Below are positions 1 through 10,776 of a stretch of DNA of 64,000 nucleotides, piece by piece (position 1 is the stretch's first letter; every line of letters begins with the position of its first letter). The notes under the pieces were generated by a model. It made no database searches. It was not told where the DNA came from and was given only the letters and a program-made list of their open reading frames with translations. A program made the translations under genes and the position numbers. Origin of the DNA: Codonopsis lanceolata (Eukaryota > Streptophyta > Magnoliopsida > Asterales > Campanulaceae); contig CM028377.1 of NCBI GenBank assembly GCA_013146195.2, positions 31,749,083 to 31,813,082 of the forward strand, written 5' to 3'.

Positions 1-485
1 GCAAGTATCAATTTGATGCCTTTTGCTGTCTATAAACAATTAGGGTTGGGTGAACTGAAACCCACTACTATGTCTTTACAGTTAGCCGACCGTTCGGTCA
101 AACTTCCTTTAGGTATAGTAGAGGACATTCTAGTACAGGTAGAGAAGTTAATCATCCAGTTGATTTTGTGGTTCTAGAGATGGAAAGGAAGATATGCACA
201 AACAATGAAGTTCCTATTTTGTTAGGTAGACCTTTTATGGCCACTGCCAACACAATGATAAATATTAAAAATGGAAAACTTTCAATGTCAGTTATGAGTG
301 AAACTGTAGAAATTTCAGTTTTTGATGCGTTAAATAGACCGAGTGACATAAATGCATGTTTCTCAATTGATGAAATTGAAAATCTTACAGCCCAAACTTT
401 TGAAGAAAATCAAGACGATGATGACTATGAAAAAGATACGTATGTAGGATATGATGATAGAATCTTTTATCCTCAAATAGCTTAA
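1..485 (+). pseudogene. Athila aspartic protease remnant (C-terminal part)
   Basis: Frame 1 opens with ASINLMPF, the residues that follow the catalytic Asp in the Athila-type protease motif, so the catalytic residue lies just outside the window. Frame 1 reads QLADRSVKLPLG and then breaks between about 140 and 165. The continuation is in frame 3 (VPILLGRPFMAT, the conserved ILGRPF strand of retropepsins), so about one base has been lost. The frame ends at a TAA (483-485), and the next in-frame codon is the ATG at 486, so protease and RT domains were one frame split by a nonsense codon. In a working element this enzyme would cut the Gag-Pol polyprotein in the particle. Here it is dead. Confidence 0.85.
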
Positions 486-2569
486 ATGAAAGAGAAGGAA
501 AGACTCGAAGCTCTTAAGAGTAAAGATAAGAACAAAATGGAAGATTCCGAATCAGAAACTAGTTTAGATGAAATAGAAATAGATGAGATTAGTAAAGAAG
601 ATGTGGAAAATCAAGAGTCTGATTTTGTTGATATAAAATTAGATGAAGAAAAAGTAGAGAACTCTAAGGAGGAAGATAATGAAGAGACAGTGAAACCTGA
701 AATTCCTGAATTTATTATGTCTGTCAAATCCCCTCCTGAAGTAGAATTAAAGCCATTACCATCCCATTTAAAATATACATTTTTAGGGGAGGGTAAAACT
801 TTACCTGTTATAATTGCTGCAGATTTAATAGAAGAACAAGAAGCAAGCCTGTTAAAAGTTTTATGGACACATAGAGAAGCTATAGGTTGGTCTTTAGCCA
901 ATTTGAAAAGAATTAGTCCTTCTATGTGTATGCATAAAATTCATTTAGAAGAAGGTAGTAAACCTTCTAGAGAAAGACAAAGAAGACTTAACCCTCACAT
1001 GGAAGAAGCAGTGAGAAAAGAAGTACTTAAGCTTCTTGATGCGGGTATAATTTACCCGATATCTTATAGTAAATGGGTTAGCCCAGTCCAAGTAGTTCCT
1101 AAGAAATCAGGAATTACAGTAGTTAAGAATGAGAAAGATAAGTTAGTTCTCACACGAACTATCACTGGTTATAGAATGTGCATAGATTTGAGGAAATTAA
1201 ATGCGGCAACCAGGAAAGATCACTTTCCCTTGCCCTTTATTGACCAAATTCTTGAGAGACTAGAAGGTCATGAATATTATTATTTTCTTGACGGTTTTTC
1301 TAGTTACAATCAAATCCCAGTAGCACCAGAAGACCCAGAGAAAACCACTTTTACATGTCCCTTTGGTACCTTTGCGTTTAGGAGAATGTCCTTTGGACTT
1401 TGTAATGCCCCAGCTACTTTTCAAAGATGCATGATTTCTATATTTTTGGATCTAGTGGAAAGATGCATTGAAGTATTTATGGATGATTTCTCTGTATTTG
1501 GGAATTCTTTTGATCATTGCCTAGAAAATCTAACACCAGTTTTGAAAAGATGTTGCGAAACTAATTTGACCCTAAGTTAGGAGAAAAGCCACTTCATGGT
1601 TAAACATGGAATAGTCTTAGGTCATGTTGTGTCTAACAAAGGAATTGAGGTTGATAAGGCTAAAATTGAAGTTATATCACAACTACCTCCTCCAACTTCA
1701 GTCAAAGGTGTTAGAAGTTTTCTAGGACATGCAGGTTTTTACAGAAGATTTATAAAAGATTTTTCAAAAATCTGTAAACCTTTATGCAATCTGTTGGCAA
1801 AAGATATTGAATTCATCTTTGATCAAAAGTGCTTGAATGCATTTAACTTATTAAAAGAACGATTGACATCAGCCCAAATTTTAACCAGCCCTGATTGGTC
1901 TCTCCGTTTCGAGATCATGTGTGATGCTTCAGATTTTGCAATTGGAGCTATGTTAGGACAAAGAGTTGATAAGAAACCACATGTAATTCATTATGCTAGT
2001 AGGACATTGAACGATGCACAACTCAATTATACAACCACAGAAAAAAAAATTTAGCAGTTGTGTATGCATTAGAAAATTTTAGATCATACTTGTTAGGATC
2101 AAAAGTTATTATATTCTCTAATCATGCAGACCTAAAATATCTTTTGAGTAAGAAAGAGGCAAAGCCTAGGCTCATAAGATGGATGTTATTATTGCAAGAA
2201 TTTGACATTACTATTAAAGATAAAAAGGGAACGTAAAACGTTGTAGCCGACCATTTGTCTAGGTTGGAATTTTTACCTTTACTTGAACGTCAATTTCTTG
2301 ATAATAAAATCCTAGTGAATGAAGACTTCCTTGATGAACAATTATTAGCAGTTAAAGATTTTGATCCTTGGTATGCTGATTATGTCAATCATTATGTATC
2401 CGATATCATCAACCCAGACTTTGATTTTTATCAACGAAAGAAATTTTTAACAGATGCAAAACACTTTTTTTGGGAAGAACCTCATTTTTTCAAAATGTGT
2501 TCTGACTCTATATTTAGGAGATGTGTTCTAGAACAAGACCAACAAAGTATTATGGCATTTTGTCATTAA
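486..2569 (+). pseudogene. Athila reverse transcriptase / RNase H, broken
   Basis: An acidic linker (486-770) leads into RT. KWVSPVQVVPKK begins near 1072, YRMCIDLRKLN near 1170, the catalytic FMDD is at 1476-1487, and SFGLCNAPATFQ precedes it. RNase H follows, with FEIMCDASDFAIGAMLG near 1910. Lesions are a TAG at 1578-1580 where the family has Trp, a one-base loss in the A-run near 2041-2050, a TAA at 2234-2236 just before VVADHLSRL, and a TAA at 2567-2569. Downstream codons resume in the same or a shifted frame without gaps, so these are point lesions in a once continuous polyprotein. The family enzyme copies element RNA to cDNA in the cytoplasmic particle. Confidence 0.92.
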
Positions 2570-3666
2570 TACTCTTGTGATGGTCATTTTAGTGGTAACA
2601 AAACTGCTAGGAAAATCTTGCAATCTGGATTATATTGGCCTACTATTTTTAGAGACTGTGAAATATTTTGCAAAACATGTGATAAATGTCAAAGAACTGG
2701 TGGAATAAGTAAAAAAATGAAATGCCCTTGCATATGAATATAGTTGTTGAAATTTTTGATGCTTGGGGTATTGATTTTATGGCTCTTTTTCCAGTTTCTA
2801 ATGGTTGTGAATATATTTTAGTCGTTGTGGATTATGTGTCTAAATGGATAGAAGCCGTTGCTACTAGCAATAATGATGGCCAAACTGTTGTCAAGTTTTT
2901 CGAGGATATTTTTGCTCGGTTTGGAGTACCGAGGGCTATAATTAGTGATCAAGGAACACACTTCACTAATATATTGTTAAATTCAATCCTTAGAAAATAT
3001 GGTGTAACTCACAGGTTAGCTGCACCCTATCATCCTCAGACTTCTGGCCAAGTAGAAGTTAGTAATAGACAGATAAAAGCAATTTTAGAAAAGATTGTGA
3101 GACCAAATCGTAAGGATTGGGAGCCAAAACTTAAAGATGCTTTTTGGTCAAATCGAACTGCATACAAAACCCCAATAGGTATGAGTCCTTATCAGATGGT
3201 GTATGGCAAGGCCTGTCATTTACCAGTAGAGATTGAACACAAGGCCTATTGGGCCATTAAAACTCATAACCTCGACTTAACTTTGGCTGGTGAAGAAAGA
3301 CTTTTCCAGTTAAATGAATTAGAAGAGTATAGGTTAAATTCGTATGAGAATGCAAAAACTTATAAAGAAAAGACCAAGAAATACCATGATATGGGATTGG
3401 CCAACAAGATGTTTCGTCCAGGATTAAAGGTATTTCTTTTTAATTCTAGACTCAGGTTATTTCTCGGAAAATTAAAATCAAAATGGTCTGGTCCTTTCAT
3501 TATAGATCGAATTTATCCACATGGAGCTATTGATATCAAGAACCCAAAGACTAATGAAATATTTAAAGTTAATGGTCACCGACTCAAACCGTACCTTGAG
3601 CCCATGTCAGTAGAGAGAACAATAGAACTCATTCGTCTCTCTGACAATGAACCCCCGAGAGATTAG
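2570..3666 (+). pseudogene. Athila integrase, frameshifted
   Basis: The zinc-binding region (GHFSGNKTARKIL, then CKTCDKCQ near 2676-2700) follows RNase H. A one-base loss in the A-run near 2711-2717 breaks it from the core. The core is otherwise open from 2722 to 3666 (314 codons) and keeps the DD35E acids: Asp in WGIDFMALFP near 2773, Asp in IISDQGTHF near 2947 and Glu in GQVEVSNRQ near 3055. The C-terminal part carries the LPVEIEHKAYWA and FKVNGHRLKPYL segments typical of Athila and Tat integrases and ends at TAG 3664-3666. No chromodomain is seen. The family role is insertion of cDNA into the chromosome. Confidence 0.9.
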
Positions 3667-4021
3667 GTTTGCAGTTAGGTCGAGCCAAAGGCGTTAAACA
3701 AGTGCGCTAGGTGGGAGGCAGCCCACTTTGATGAAATTTTATTTGCTTTCGTAGTGTAATTTAAATATATTGTTCTTTGTCTTATTTAATTATGGGCATT
3801 TAATTTGAATCTTTCAATATGGCATAATTCAAGTTTGGGGGAGAAAAGCATCCTAGTGTTGTATTTATATGTTGATAATAATTTAGTTTAAAAAAATTTG
3901 TAGAATTTTCAGAGTGCAGGAAAGAAACGGACATAACGGACCTAACAGAACGTAAATGATGGACTAAAACGAAAAACTTCCTAAAGTTTTGAAGCAGAAA
4001 TCACGACAAACATTCTGTGGA
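3667..4021 (+). other. Athila spacer after pol, with a polypurine-like motif
   Basis: This stretch is non-coding. It contains AAGTTTGGGGGAG at about 3831-3843, nearly the same as the true polypurine tract at 9496-9511. AT-rich sequence then leads to the putative internal promoter. No gene is seen. Confidence 0.6.
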
Positions 4022-4135
4022 CCTTGCGGCCGCAAGGCCCTATTAAATGCCAGATGTGTGAACTGCCTCCTCAGATTCCGTGCATTCAGTTTGACTGGGC
4101 AGTTTGCGGACGCAAGGCCCCCTTTATAAGCAGCA
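4022..4135 (+). promoter_or_regulatory. Putative internal promoter of the Athila envelope-position ORF
   Basis: The perfect palindrome CCTTGCGGCCGCAAGG lies at 4022-4037 and a variant TTGCGGACGCAAGG at 4103-4116. A TATA-like TTTATAAGC follows at about 4122-4130, then a CT-rich leader (4160-4240) of the kind common in plant 5' UTRs. The ORF starts at 4577. The same palindromic modules lie upstream of the TATA box in this element's LTR. A dedicated transcript for the 3' ORF is inferred from this layout. No transcript data support it. Confidence 0.5.
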
Positions 4136-4576
4136 GCCGGGCAGCAATGGTAGATCACAATTTCAAAGCTCTCTCTCCCTCTCTTAAGGCAAACGACAAT
4201 CTCTCCCTCTCTCTTACAAATCTCCGGCGAAGCATCAAATTCCGGCTAAGGTTTCAAGACCCAAGTGCTCTCTTCTTCAAACTTCCATCCCACCTCCACC
4301 CTCATCTCACTCCATCAAGCTTTGGAGAAGGCAAACACCATTTTTTCCGGCGAAGAAAGCTTAGACACTCCGGCCAATCTCCTACTACGATTAAAGCATT
4401 ACTCAATCCACATATTTTCTATCCCTCTTCATTTAAATTTTTGACTTGTCAAAATATTTGCATGTTAGGGTGTTAGAATTGTTCTGCTTAATTTTTGCAT
4501 GCTTTATTTGTTTTAGTTAAGTTGAGTTATTTTAATTTTTAGAGAGTAGATTTTATATTTTTGTGCTTAAAATATA

Positions 4577-5659
4577 ATGGCCCCTAAACGTAGGAACACC
4601 GGCCCGTCCACATCCTGCTCCCAAGAGGAGGAGCAACATTACGATGCCCACCGTTTTATTTCTTTCGAGGCTTCGGAGAGCTATACTAGAAAGCTGTCCA
4701 AGAGCATAATCCCTGAGAGGGGATTTAAGGCTGAAGACTTTGCTCTCCTTGCCCCATTCAACCGCCGAAGGTGGGGAAATCTTATTGCGACTCTGGGCGT
4801 AGCCATTGTGGCCCTAGTCCGAGAATTCTACGCCAACGAGCGTATAGGTATGTTGGGCGAGGTGCTAGATACTGTTGATGTTAGGGGTAGGACCGTTGAC
4901 TTTTCGTCCCATAGCATTAACCGTTATTTCGGCACCACCAATTTCGCGAGGGGTGCTGACCAGTACAGCCTCCACCTCTCTAACCTCGTTTATCTCCAGG
5001 TGGTAAATGCGGAAATCACAACACCTAATGTGGTTTGGACCTACAACCAAAACCCACCATTCCGCGCCCACACCAAGGACGAGACCCATCTCACGAATAC
5101 GGCCAAGGTTGTGTTCAAATTTATCTGTGCACGACTCATGCCTTCCAGTCACCAGCATACGGTGACCTGGTCTAAGGCTGTTTTGATCTACACCATCCTT
5201 ACCAGTGGGTCTGTCGATGTTGGCCGTGTGAGCAACGGCCAAATACAGACCCTTATTAGAGGTACGACAAACGCGGGATTCGCGTTCCTGAGTTTGATTA
5301 CCGGACCGTGTAGTGGGGCTGGAGTCGTTTGGACTCCGGATATGGAGAGAAATCGGGAGGTTCCCGATATTTCTAGGGTGATGCTGTTTGAGCACCCTCG
5401 CCAGCCACGTGAGAGAGGCCCACGTGAGGAGCTGCCAGAGGAGGAAGATCCCTTGGAGGCGATCTCCAACAGGCAGAAGGAGCTCATGCTCCAAAATGAG
5501 ATGATGAGTCAGCAATTGGCGCAAGTGCATGCCGACCAGACTCATTTCTTTGGTTGGATTAACCAGGTGGGGAATAATGTCTCCACATATTTTGGGATGC
5601 CACCTGGCACGATCCCCGAGTTTCGTCCTCCTTCGTTATTTCCTCCCGACTCACCATGA
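4577..5659 (+). CDS. Envelope-position ORF of Athila (putative plant transposon protein family)
   Basis: This is an uninterrupted 360-codon frame, the only intact long ORF of the element. The first 50 residues are basic and low complexity. A globular region (about 55-250) has VREFYAN near residue 82 and VRGRTVDFSSHSIN near 103-116, the pattern of the plant family annotated as putative plant transposon protein (Pfam Transposase_32 type). A Glu-rich stretch then a Gln/Met-rich likely coiled coil (about 280-320) and a Pro-rich tail follow. I see no convincing signal peptide or transmembrane segment, so envelope describes position, not proven function. Base composition is clearly more GC-rich than pol. 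Intactness beside a ruined pol suggests slower decay or later acquisition, both inferred. Homologous segments occur in the 3' ORF of SIRE element A (17555-19624). Confidence 0.75.
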   Translation: MAPKRRNTGPSTSCSQEEEQHYDAHRFISFEASESYTRKLSKSIIPERGFKAEDFALLAPFNRRRWGNLIATLGVAIVALVREFYANERIGMLGEVLDTVDVRGRTVDFSSHSINRYFGTTNFARGADQYSLHLSNLVYLQVVNAEITTPNVVWTYNQNPPFRAHTKDETHLTNTAKVVFKFICARLMPSSHQHTVTWSKAVLIYTILTSGSVDVGRVSNGQIQTLIRGTTNAGFAFLSLITGPCSGAGVVWTPDMERNREVPDISRVMLFEHPRQPRERGPREELPEEEDPLEAISNRQKELMLQNEMMSQQLAQVHADQTHFFGWINQVGNNVSTYFGMPPGTIPEFRPPSLFPPDSP

Positions 5660-6316
5660 GTCAGAGCCCAAGTTTCTTCCTCTTTCGTTAGGCGGGCCAG
5701 CTATGTCCTTTTGATATTTCTCCTCCATCAACCCTCTCATAGGATGTTCCTCAATTTTGAGGACAAAATAGAATTTAAGTTTGGGGAGAATTCTAAGCCC
5801 AAGGTCCTTGCAGGTCCCAGCCTAAGGAAGAGTGGAGTTGGGCTACGTTTTTAGGGTGAGGAAAAAAATTTTGTCCCTCTATTGTCGCGTCTCCTCACTC
5901 TATTTTCTTGCTTTTTGATTTTTCTTATTTTCGGAGATGTTGTCTTGACTAGAATACACTAATATTTGGTTCTTTCGGGTACCCATTATGGGGACCCATC
6001 ATCAATTGTGTCATCGCCCATCTCCAATTTCTTTTTATATAAAAAAAGAAGTTTTAATTCAAAATTTTCATCCTCGAGTCTTTGTGTGGTCATTCCAGTC
6101 GATGAGGAGTTAATGCAATGAATCACATAACTTTTCCATAAATCATTCTGGAATTTACTTGATTTTGCAAAATTCTTGATTTTCTCCAAATCTTTGTGCA
6201 TCTACACCAGTCATGATTATGGATTGATTAGAATATTTTTATAAAGTTTATAGCACACATTTCATTTTAACAACAAGATATGCACAAGAATATGAAGAAT
6301 AGCTGTTCTAACGTGA
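5660..6316 (+). other. Athila 3' non-coding region, first part
   Basis: No gene is seen. It includes a second polypurine-like motif, AAGTTTGGGGAGAA at about 5778-5791, and AT-rich sequence up to the nested Mutator-like element. Confidence 0.6.
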
Positions 6317-6325
6317 TTGTTGCAT

Positions 6326-6490
6326 GGCAAAACACACAAATGGGCCACCCAACTTTACCCCTTTTTACAATTCGGCCACCGAAACTTTGAATCATCTATT
6401 TTGGTCACCCTACTTTCATTCTGTTGCAAGCGAGCCCATTTTCTAACGGACGTTAGACCAAGACGTTAAGTTTAAGTCAAAATTCCTATT
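6326..6490 (+). repeat. Left terminal inverted repeat of the Mutator-like element
   Basis: It pairs with the right end over about 160 bp, from GGCAAAACA to a segment reading CCTATTTTACCC. TIRs this long are typical of Mutator-like elements. Confidence 0.82.
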
Positions 6491-7714
6491 TTACCCCTGT
6501 TAATATAATAGAACTTTGACTGTTCATCTTCATCTTCTTCCCAGATCTGTTCATCTTTATCAAGAAAATAATCTCATAACCCAGAAAAAATAAATTCAAA
6601 ATTGGATGGCATACAGATCTAACGTCCAAACAAAAACATATATTTTTTTGAATAGTCAATAGACCTTAACAGGAGAAGAAGAAAGAAATTGCAGACATTT
6701 GTTCATATAAAAGACCACATTCTCAAACAAAAAACACTGATTAGGCAAACAAACATCCAATGCCATATCGAGTGTTTGGAAACACAAGAAACAAACCACT
6801 ACAAACTATACCAACCAACAACGGAAAACTCTGCATCACTTCATCCATCTCCTTGGTATGGCCAGGAAACAAACAATATGTAACCCGATGATCCGAAAAT
6901 GCAATCGCTACAAACACCATTGCAGATCTGGAACCCGATGATCCGAAAATGCAATCGATGTCGGCCAAACAACGTTGACCATGGATCTAGTAAGAAATCT
7001 AAAGAGATTATTACCTGGGTTTAAAGATCCAATGATAGATCTGGAATTTTTTTTTGAGATTTTAAATCAGGCAAGCCCAGCGGAATTTGCCATGGATGAA
7101 GGCGAGTAGATGCTCCCTCGAGTTGGGTTGTCAGAAGGCGGGGTGGGCACGACAATTACACTATCGTGGCTAGTGTGTAGATCGTGCGATTTCACGGTTG
7201 AAGAAAAAGGGCGAGATAGAGGATGAAATTAAAGAGAACGACAATGACGATGAAGATGGCATGGACACTGCTTCATCTGCACGCAGCTAGGTTTGGCCGG
7301 ATCTGAAGGAGATCAGAGAAGGATGACGGCGGCTTTGCTAGAGCTTGTTGCTGGGCCGACGGCTGGAGAAGATTCGGCCAGAACTGAGGGAGGAGATGAG
7401 TGGCCGAACTGAGAGTGAGAGAGAGAACGAAAGGTTTGGTGATGGTGGGTTTGGGGAATGGGTTGGCCGAAAGAACGGAGTAGATCGGTGTGTTTATTTG
7501 AATGTTAAATGGGTTATTGGTGGCGGGTGGCGGCGGATCTAGAGTAAATCTTCAAGTTTGAGGCGGCGTTCATGGGTTGGTGACCGGAAGGATTGGCCAA
7601 TGATGATGGGAGGTGGCTGGAATGTTTTATGCAGATCTTCAAGATTTTTTGCAGAAGTCTATAGAAGATTTTCTGGAATGTTAGGGAAGCCTTTTGACAT
7701 TTTAACATTGTTTT

Positions 7715-7878
7715 TTCCTATTTTACCCATAAAGTTAACGTTTTGGTCTAACGTCCATTAGAAAATGGGCTCGCTTGAAACAGAATGAAAGTAGGGTGGC
7801 CAAAATAGATGATTCAAAGTTTCGGTGGCCAAATTGCAAAAAGGGGTAAAGTTGGGTGGCCCATTTGTATGTTTTGCC
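7715..7878 (-). repeat. Right terminal inverted repeat of the Mutator-like element
   Basis: Its reverse complement matches 6326-6490 with a handful of substitutions. The flanking 9-bp duplication follows at 7879-7887. Confidence 0.82.
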
Positions 7879-7887
7879 TTGTTGTAT

Positions 7888-9495
7888 TAAATTGTAACAT
7901 AGGGTCAATTGCATGATAAGTTAGATCCCTTGGATTTTTCTTACTAATATATCTCAAGCACACTTTCGAACTGTATCTGCATGTTAGTCTCGATTGCCCC
8001 TACCATCTGTTTTAGCGAATGCTTATGTGAAATCTAGTGATGCTAAATCTTCGATGCCACAACTTCCATAATTGATATGATATTTTATGTGTTTTACTAT
8101 CTTAAAAACTGCATGAGTATTTTGGCATTAAGATATGATATAGGCCATCTTTGGATCGTTTGAGCCTAAATATTTCCCGACCTTTACTAAAAATATCCCT
8201 AGTGTCTCTGTTGAGACGAATTAAAAAGAATGGAGTGTCCTAAGCACACATTAAACCCCCATTCGACTTCGTTTCTTTTACCCACATTAACCTAACCCTA
8301 AAGCCTAAACATTTTAGCCTACCCTTTTGAGAGAGTAGGATGTGGGTGAGAAATTAATTTTATGTGACCAATTTTCAGTCAAGAAAGTTTTCCGAAGACT
8401 TCTTCTTCCCGTCGATAATTGAAAAAAAAAAAAAGAAGAAAAATATAGATCGACGAAAAATGAAACGTAAGAAGAAGAGTGCAAGAAGATTCAAATGGAA
8501 GCATAACTTTCAAGAGAAAAATATGATAGAAAAATTCTGCTGAAAAAGAATACTAGATATTTTTAGCTTGATATATTGTACAAAACAAGTTTGGGGGGAA
8601 AGAAAAAGAAAAAAAAAGAAAAAAAACCCTAATTGTGGTCTTTGCAGGTCCTAGCCTAATTGGCAAAAACTTCCTTTTGCTTGGAAGTATTAGGGGTAAA
8701 GGGTAGTCTTGCTCTCTCACTTTGTATTCTATTCCCTTTCCATCATATCCCCATACACCAAAGCCTTACATTACAAGTTATTAAAGATATATTGATCTTC
8801 TTGCCAATGCTTATGTTTGTTGATTTGATGGTAAGACATGTAAATTGATCTCCACTTCATATTCATATTATTCGCAAGCTCACTGTGTTAGCATAATCTT
8901 AGCTATTGCAAGTAATTGGGGTAGGAGAGCATTGTATGTCATACATAGAAATGCATGGGATGGATGTATAAGTTTTTAAAATCCTTGGTGATCTCTCTTT
9001 CTGTAATAGACCGGGTTTGGATGGTAGATCTTATACTCTGTGTTGCATTGGTTTTATTTAAAATCTGATTTTTAAATGAATGTGGTGCTTAGCTTAATAA
9101 AATTGTTTTAGTTAAGATATTCTTTATGACTGGTGATCACACACAAACAAAGAAATTAAGACCGGTAGCAGTTTGATTATAAGTCAGTTTGTTTTCTGTG
9201 ATTAGTCTGCACATATGTGGTGAGCATCTGACTGAGACTACTTTGATATGCCATGCTCCTATGACTTGAGGTTGAATCCAAAAAGATTTTTATTGTTTTT
9301 AGAATAATTTTTGCCTGCTTTTGTATTTATTAGTTTTTGTATTTATCTGCATAGTCGAGTCACTCGTAAGAGTCTCCTTGAGTTTGTGGGTTTCTAGAGG
9401 AGTGTAAATAGTGTCACCCTCCAAAAAGATTTTCTTAATTTTTGTATGTTTATTTTGTATTTATAAGTATTGTTTACTCGTGGACGAGCAAAGTT
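7888..9495 (+). other. Athila 3' non-coding region, second part
   Basis: No gene is seen. A third polypurine-like motif, AAGTTTGGGGGGAAAG, lies at about 8588-8603. The end reads TTTACTCGTGGACGAGC (from about 9474), which recurs at 46812 beside the second LTR copy. Confidence 0.65.
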
Positions 9496-9511
9496 TAAGT
9501 TTGGGGGTATT
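9496..9511 (+). promoter_or_regulatory. Polypurine tract of Athila
   Basis: TAAGTTTGGGGGTATT lies directly upstream of the LTR start TGATAGACG. This is the expected plus-strand priming site. Confidence 0.8.
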
Positions 9512-10776
9512 TGATAGACGTATTTTACACGCCGTTATCGGGTACTTTTATGACTTAAATTGAGCAATTCCACTAGGATTTTGGCTACTGATATGTGTTT
9601 TTGAGCTATTTTATGAGTGTCATGGTTTTAGGTGGATTTATGTGATTTATGAAGCTTTTAGTGAAGATTTTGAGGAAGGGGCCAAAGTGCAAAATTGAAG
9701 AAAAGACAAAAAGAAGAATCTGGCCACCTTGCGGCCGCAAGGTCAAAACACCTTGCCTTCGCAAGGTAGGCAGAAAGTCAGCCTCTCAGACTTAGACCCT
9801 TGCGGACGCAAGGTCAAGACCTCATGCGGCCGCTAGGTCCCCAGAACCGACTTCACGGGGTTTTCAAGCTGGATTGAACCTCATATTCCCCTACAACTCC
9901 TTGGTATAAATAAAGGACGGTAGCCAAAGCCAAAGGAAGTCTAAGAAGTAGTTTTAAACAGTTTTAGCGTAGGATTTAGATTGTATTACGTAGTTTAGTT
10001 GTTGTAATGACTGTTTTGAAGATTGATCCATGTATTCCTTCATCTCATTGTGCAGTTCATCTTCAAGGATGAACTAAACATCCATTAATCTAGGAGTTGA
10101 GAGGTAACTTGTGTCGAATATAAGGCTTAATATATATTTTTATTCATTCAATTCTTGTTGATCATGGTGTTTATCAACCCCTTTATTATCTCGCTTTGAA
10201 CAAATGAATGTAATCGCAAGTAATAAAGGCCTAGAGGTGCGGATAACTGCATGGCCAAAATGCATATGTCGTACACTGGCTCACCATCATGATAAATTGA
10301 ACCTATCGATGCACGAGAGTGATAAGTTAGGGTCAGGTTCATATATATGACCTAAGTGATAGTTAGGATCCATATGTTCTTGTGCCTAGGATATAGAATG
10401 GACGAATTATTTGGAGATAGAGACTGAACGGTAATTCGACAGGCTATATCTATGTTTCGTGAACGAACCCAAGTTATTGATGATAGTACTTTATCTAAAT
10501 AAGCTATAGAGTAGATACAAGTGAAACCCTAATCCTAGATTTCCTCCTCTATAAGATCTTTACAATCTGTGATTACTGCCTAGTTTAATTAAATTTACTG
10601 TTTTAGTAGAATAATTAGTTTAGATAAAATAAATAAACCCCCCCTTAGTTTAAATTGCTACCGATATTCTTACTATTTGTATTCTTCTTGTCTATGTGGT
10701 TCGACCCTTGCTTCCCAAGCTATTTTACAATAGTCTTGTCCACTTGCAAGGAATTAATTAAAATAAGACACGATCA
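9512..10776 (+). repeat. Athila 3' LTR
   Basis: It begins TGATAGACG and ends ACGATCA, giving TGAT...ATCA termini over 1265 bp. A diverged second copy is at 46853-48091. A TATA box (GGTATAAATAAAGG, about 9903-9916) is preceded by four palindromic modules (9726-9840). Directly after 10776 the sequence is interior SIRE LTR, so the LTR edge is well fixed by the junction. Confidence 0.88.
9726..9838. promoter_or_regulatory. Palindromic module array in the Athila LTR U3
   Basis: There are four modules. ACCTTGCGGCCGCAAGGT at 9726-9743 is a perfect 18-bp palindrome. ACCTTGCCTTCGCAAGGT at 9750-9767, CCTTGCGGACGCAAGG near 9799-9814 and TCATGCGGCCGCTAGG near 9822-9837 are variants. All lie 60-180 bp upstream of the TATA box. 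The second LTR copy has four modules in the same order (47067-47180). A regulatory role is inferred. Confidence 0.6.

Larger units (their letters stand above)
6326..7878. mobile_element. Non-autonomous Mutator-like element (long TIRs, 9-bp TSD)
   Basis: The left end (6326-about 6500) and right end (about 7715-7878) are inverted repeats of roughly 155-170 bp with few mismatches. Both begin GGCAAAACA from outside and contain a conserved TTGAATCATCTATTTTGG. The flanks are TTGTTGCAT (6317-6325) and TTGTTGTAT (7879-7887), a 9-bp duplication with one difference, as Mutator transposases make. No transposase is seen. The interior has only short frames and a 27-bp direct repeat starting AACCCGATGATCC at about 6882 and 6931. 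It lies inside the Athila 3' region and is younger than that insertion. Capture of host sequence (Pack-MULE) is possible, but I recognise no gene in it. Confidence 0.82.
1..10776 (+). mobile_element. Athila-type Ty3/gypsy retrotransposon, 3' part, degenerate
   Basis: The order protease, reverse transcriptase, RNase H, integrase, long 3' non-coding region with an envelope-position ORF, polypurine tract and LTR is that of the plant Athila lineage, and the pol peptides agree with it (FMDD active site, integrase DFMALFP and SDQGTHF). The window opens just after the protease catalytic loop, so the 5' LTR, gag and half the protease lie to the left. Pol has at least seven disabling lesions, so this copy cannot move by itself. 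A Mutator-like element (6326-7878) is nested in its 3' region. Its right end abuts the interior of a SIRE LTR, so it inserted into that older element. Confidence 0.92.

Noticed and set aside
4865..5545. 226-codon frame antisense to the Athila 3' ORF
   Set aside because: Its peptide resembles nothing I know, it lies wholly within the sense ORF whose motifs are clear, and a GC-richer sense gene gives long antisense frames by chance.
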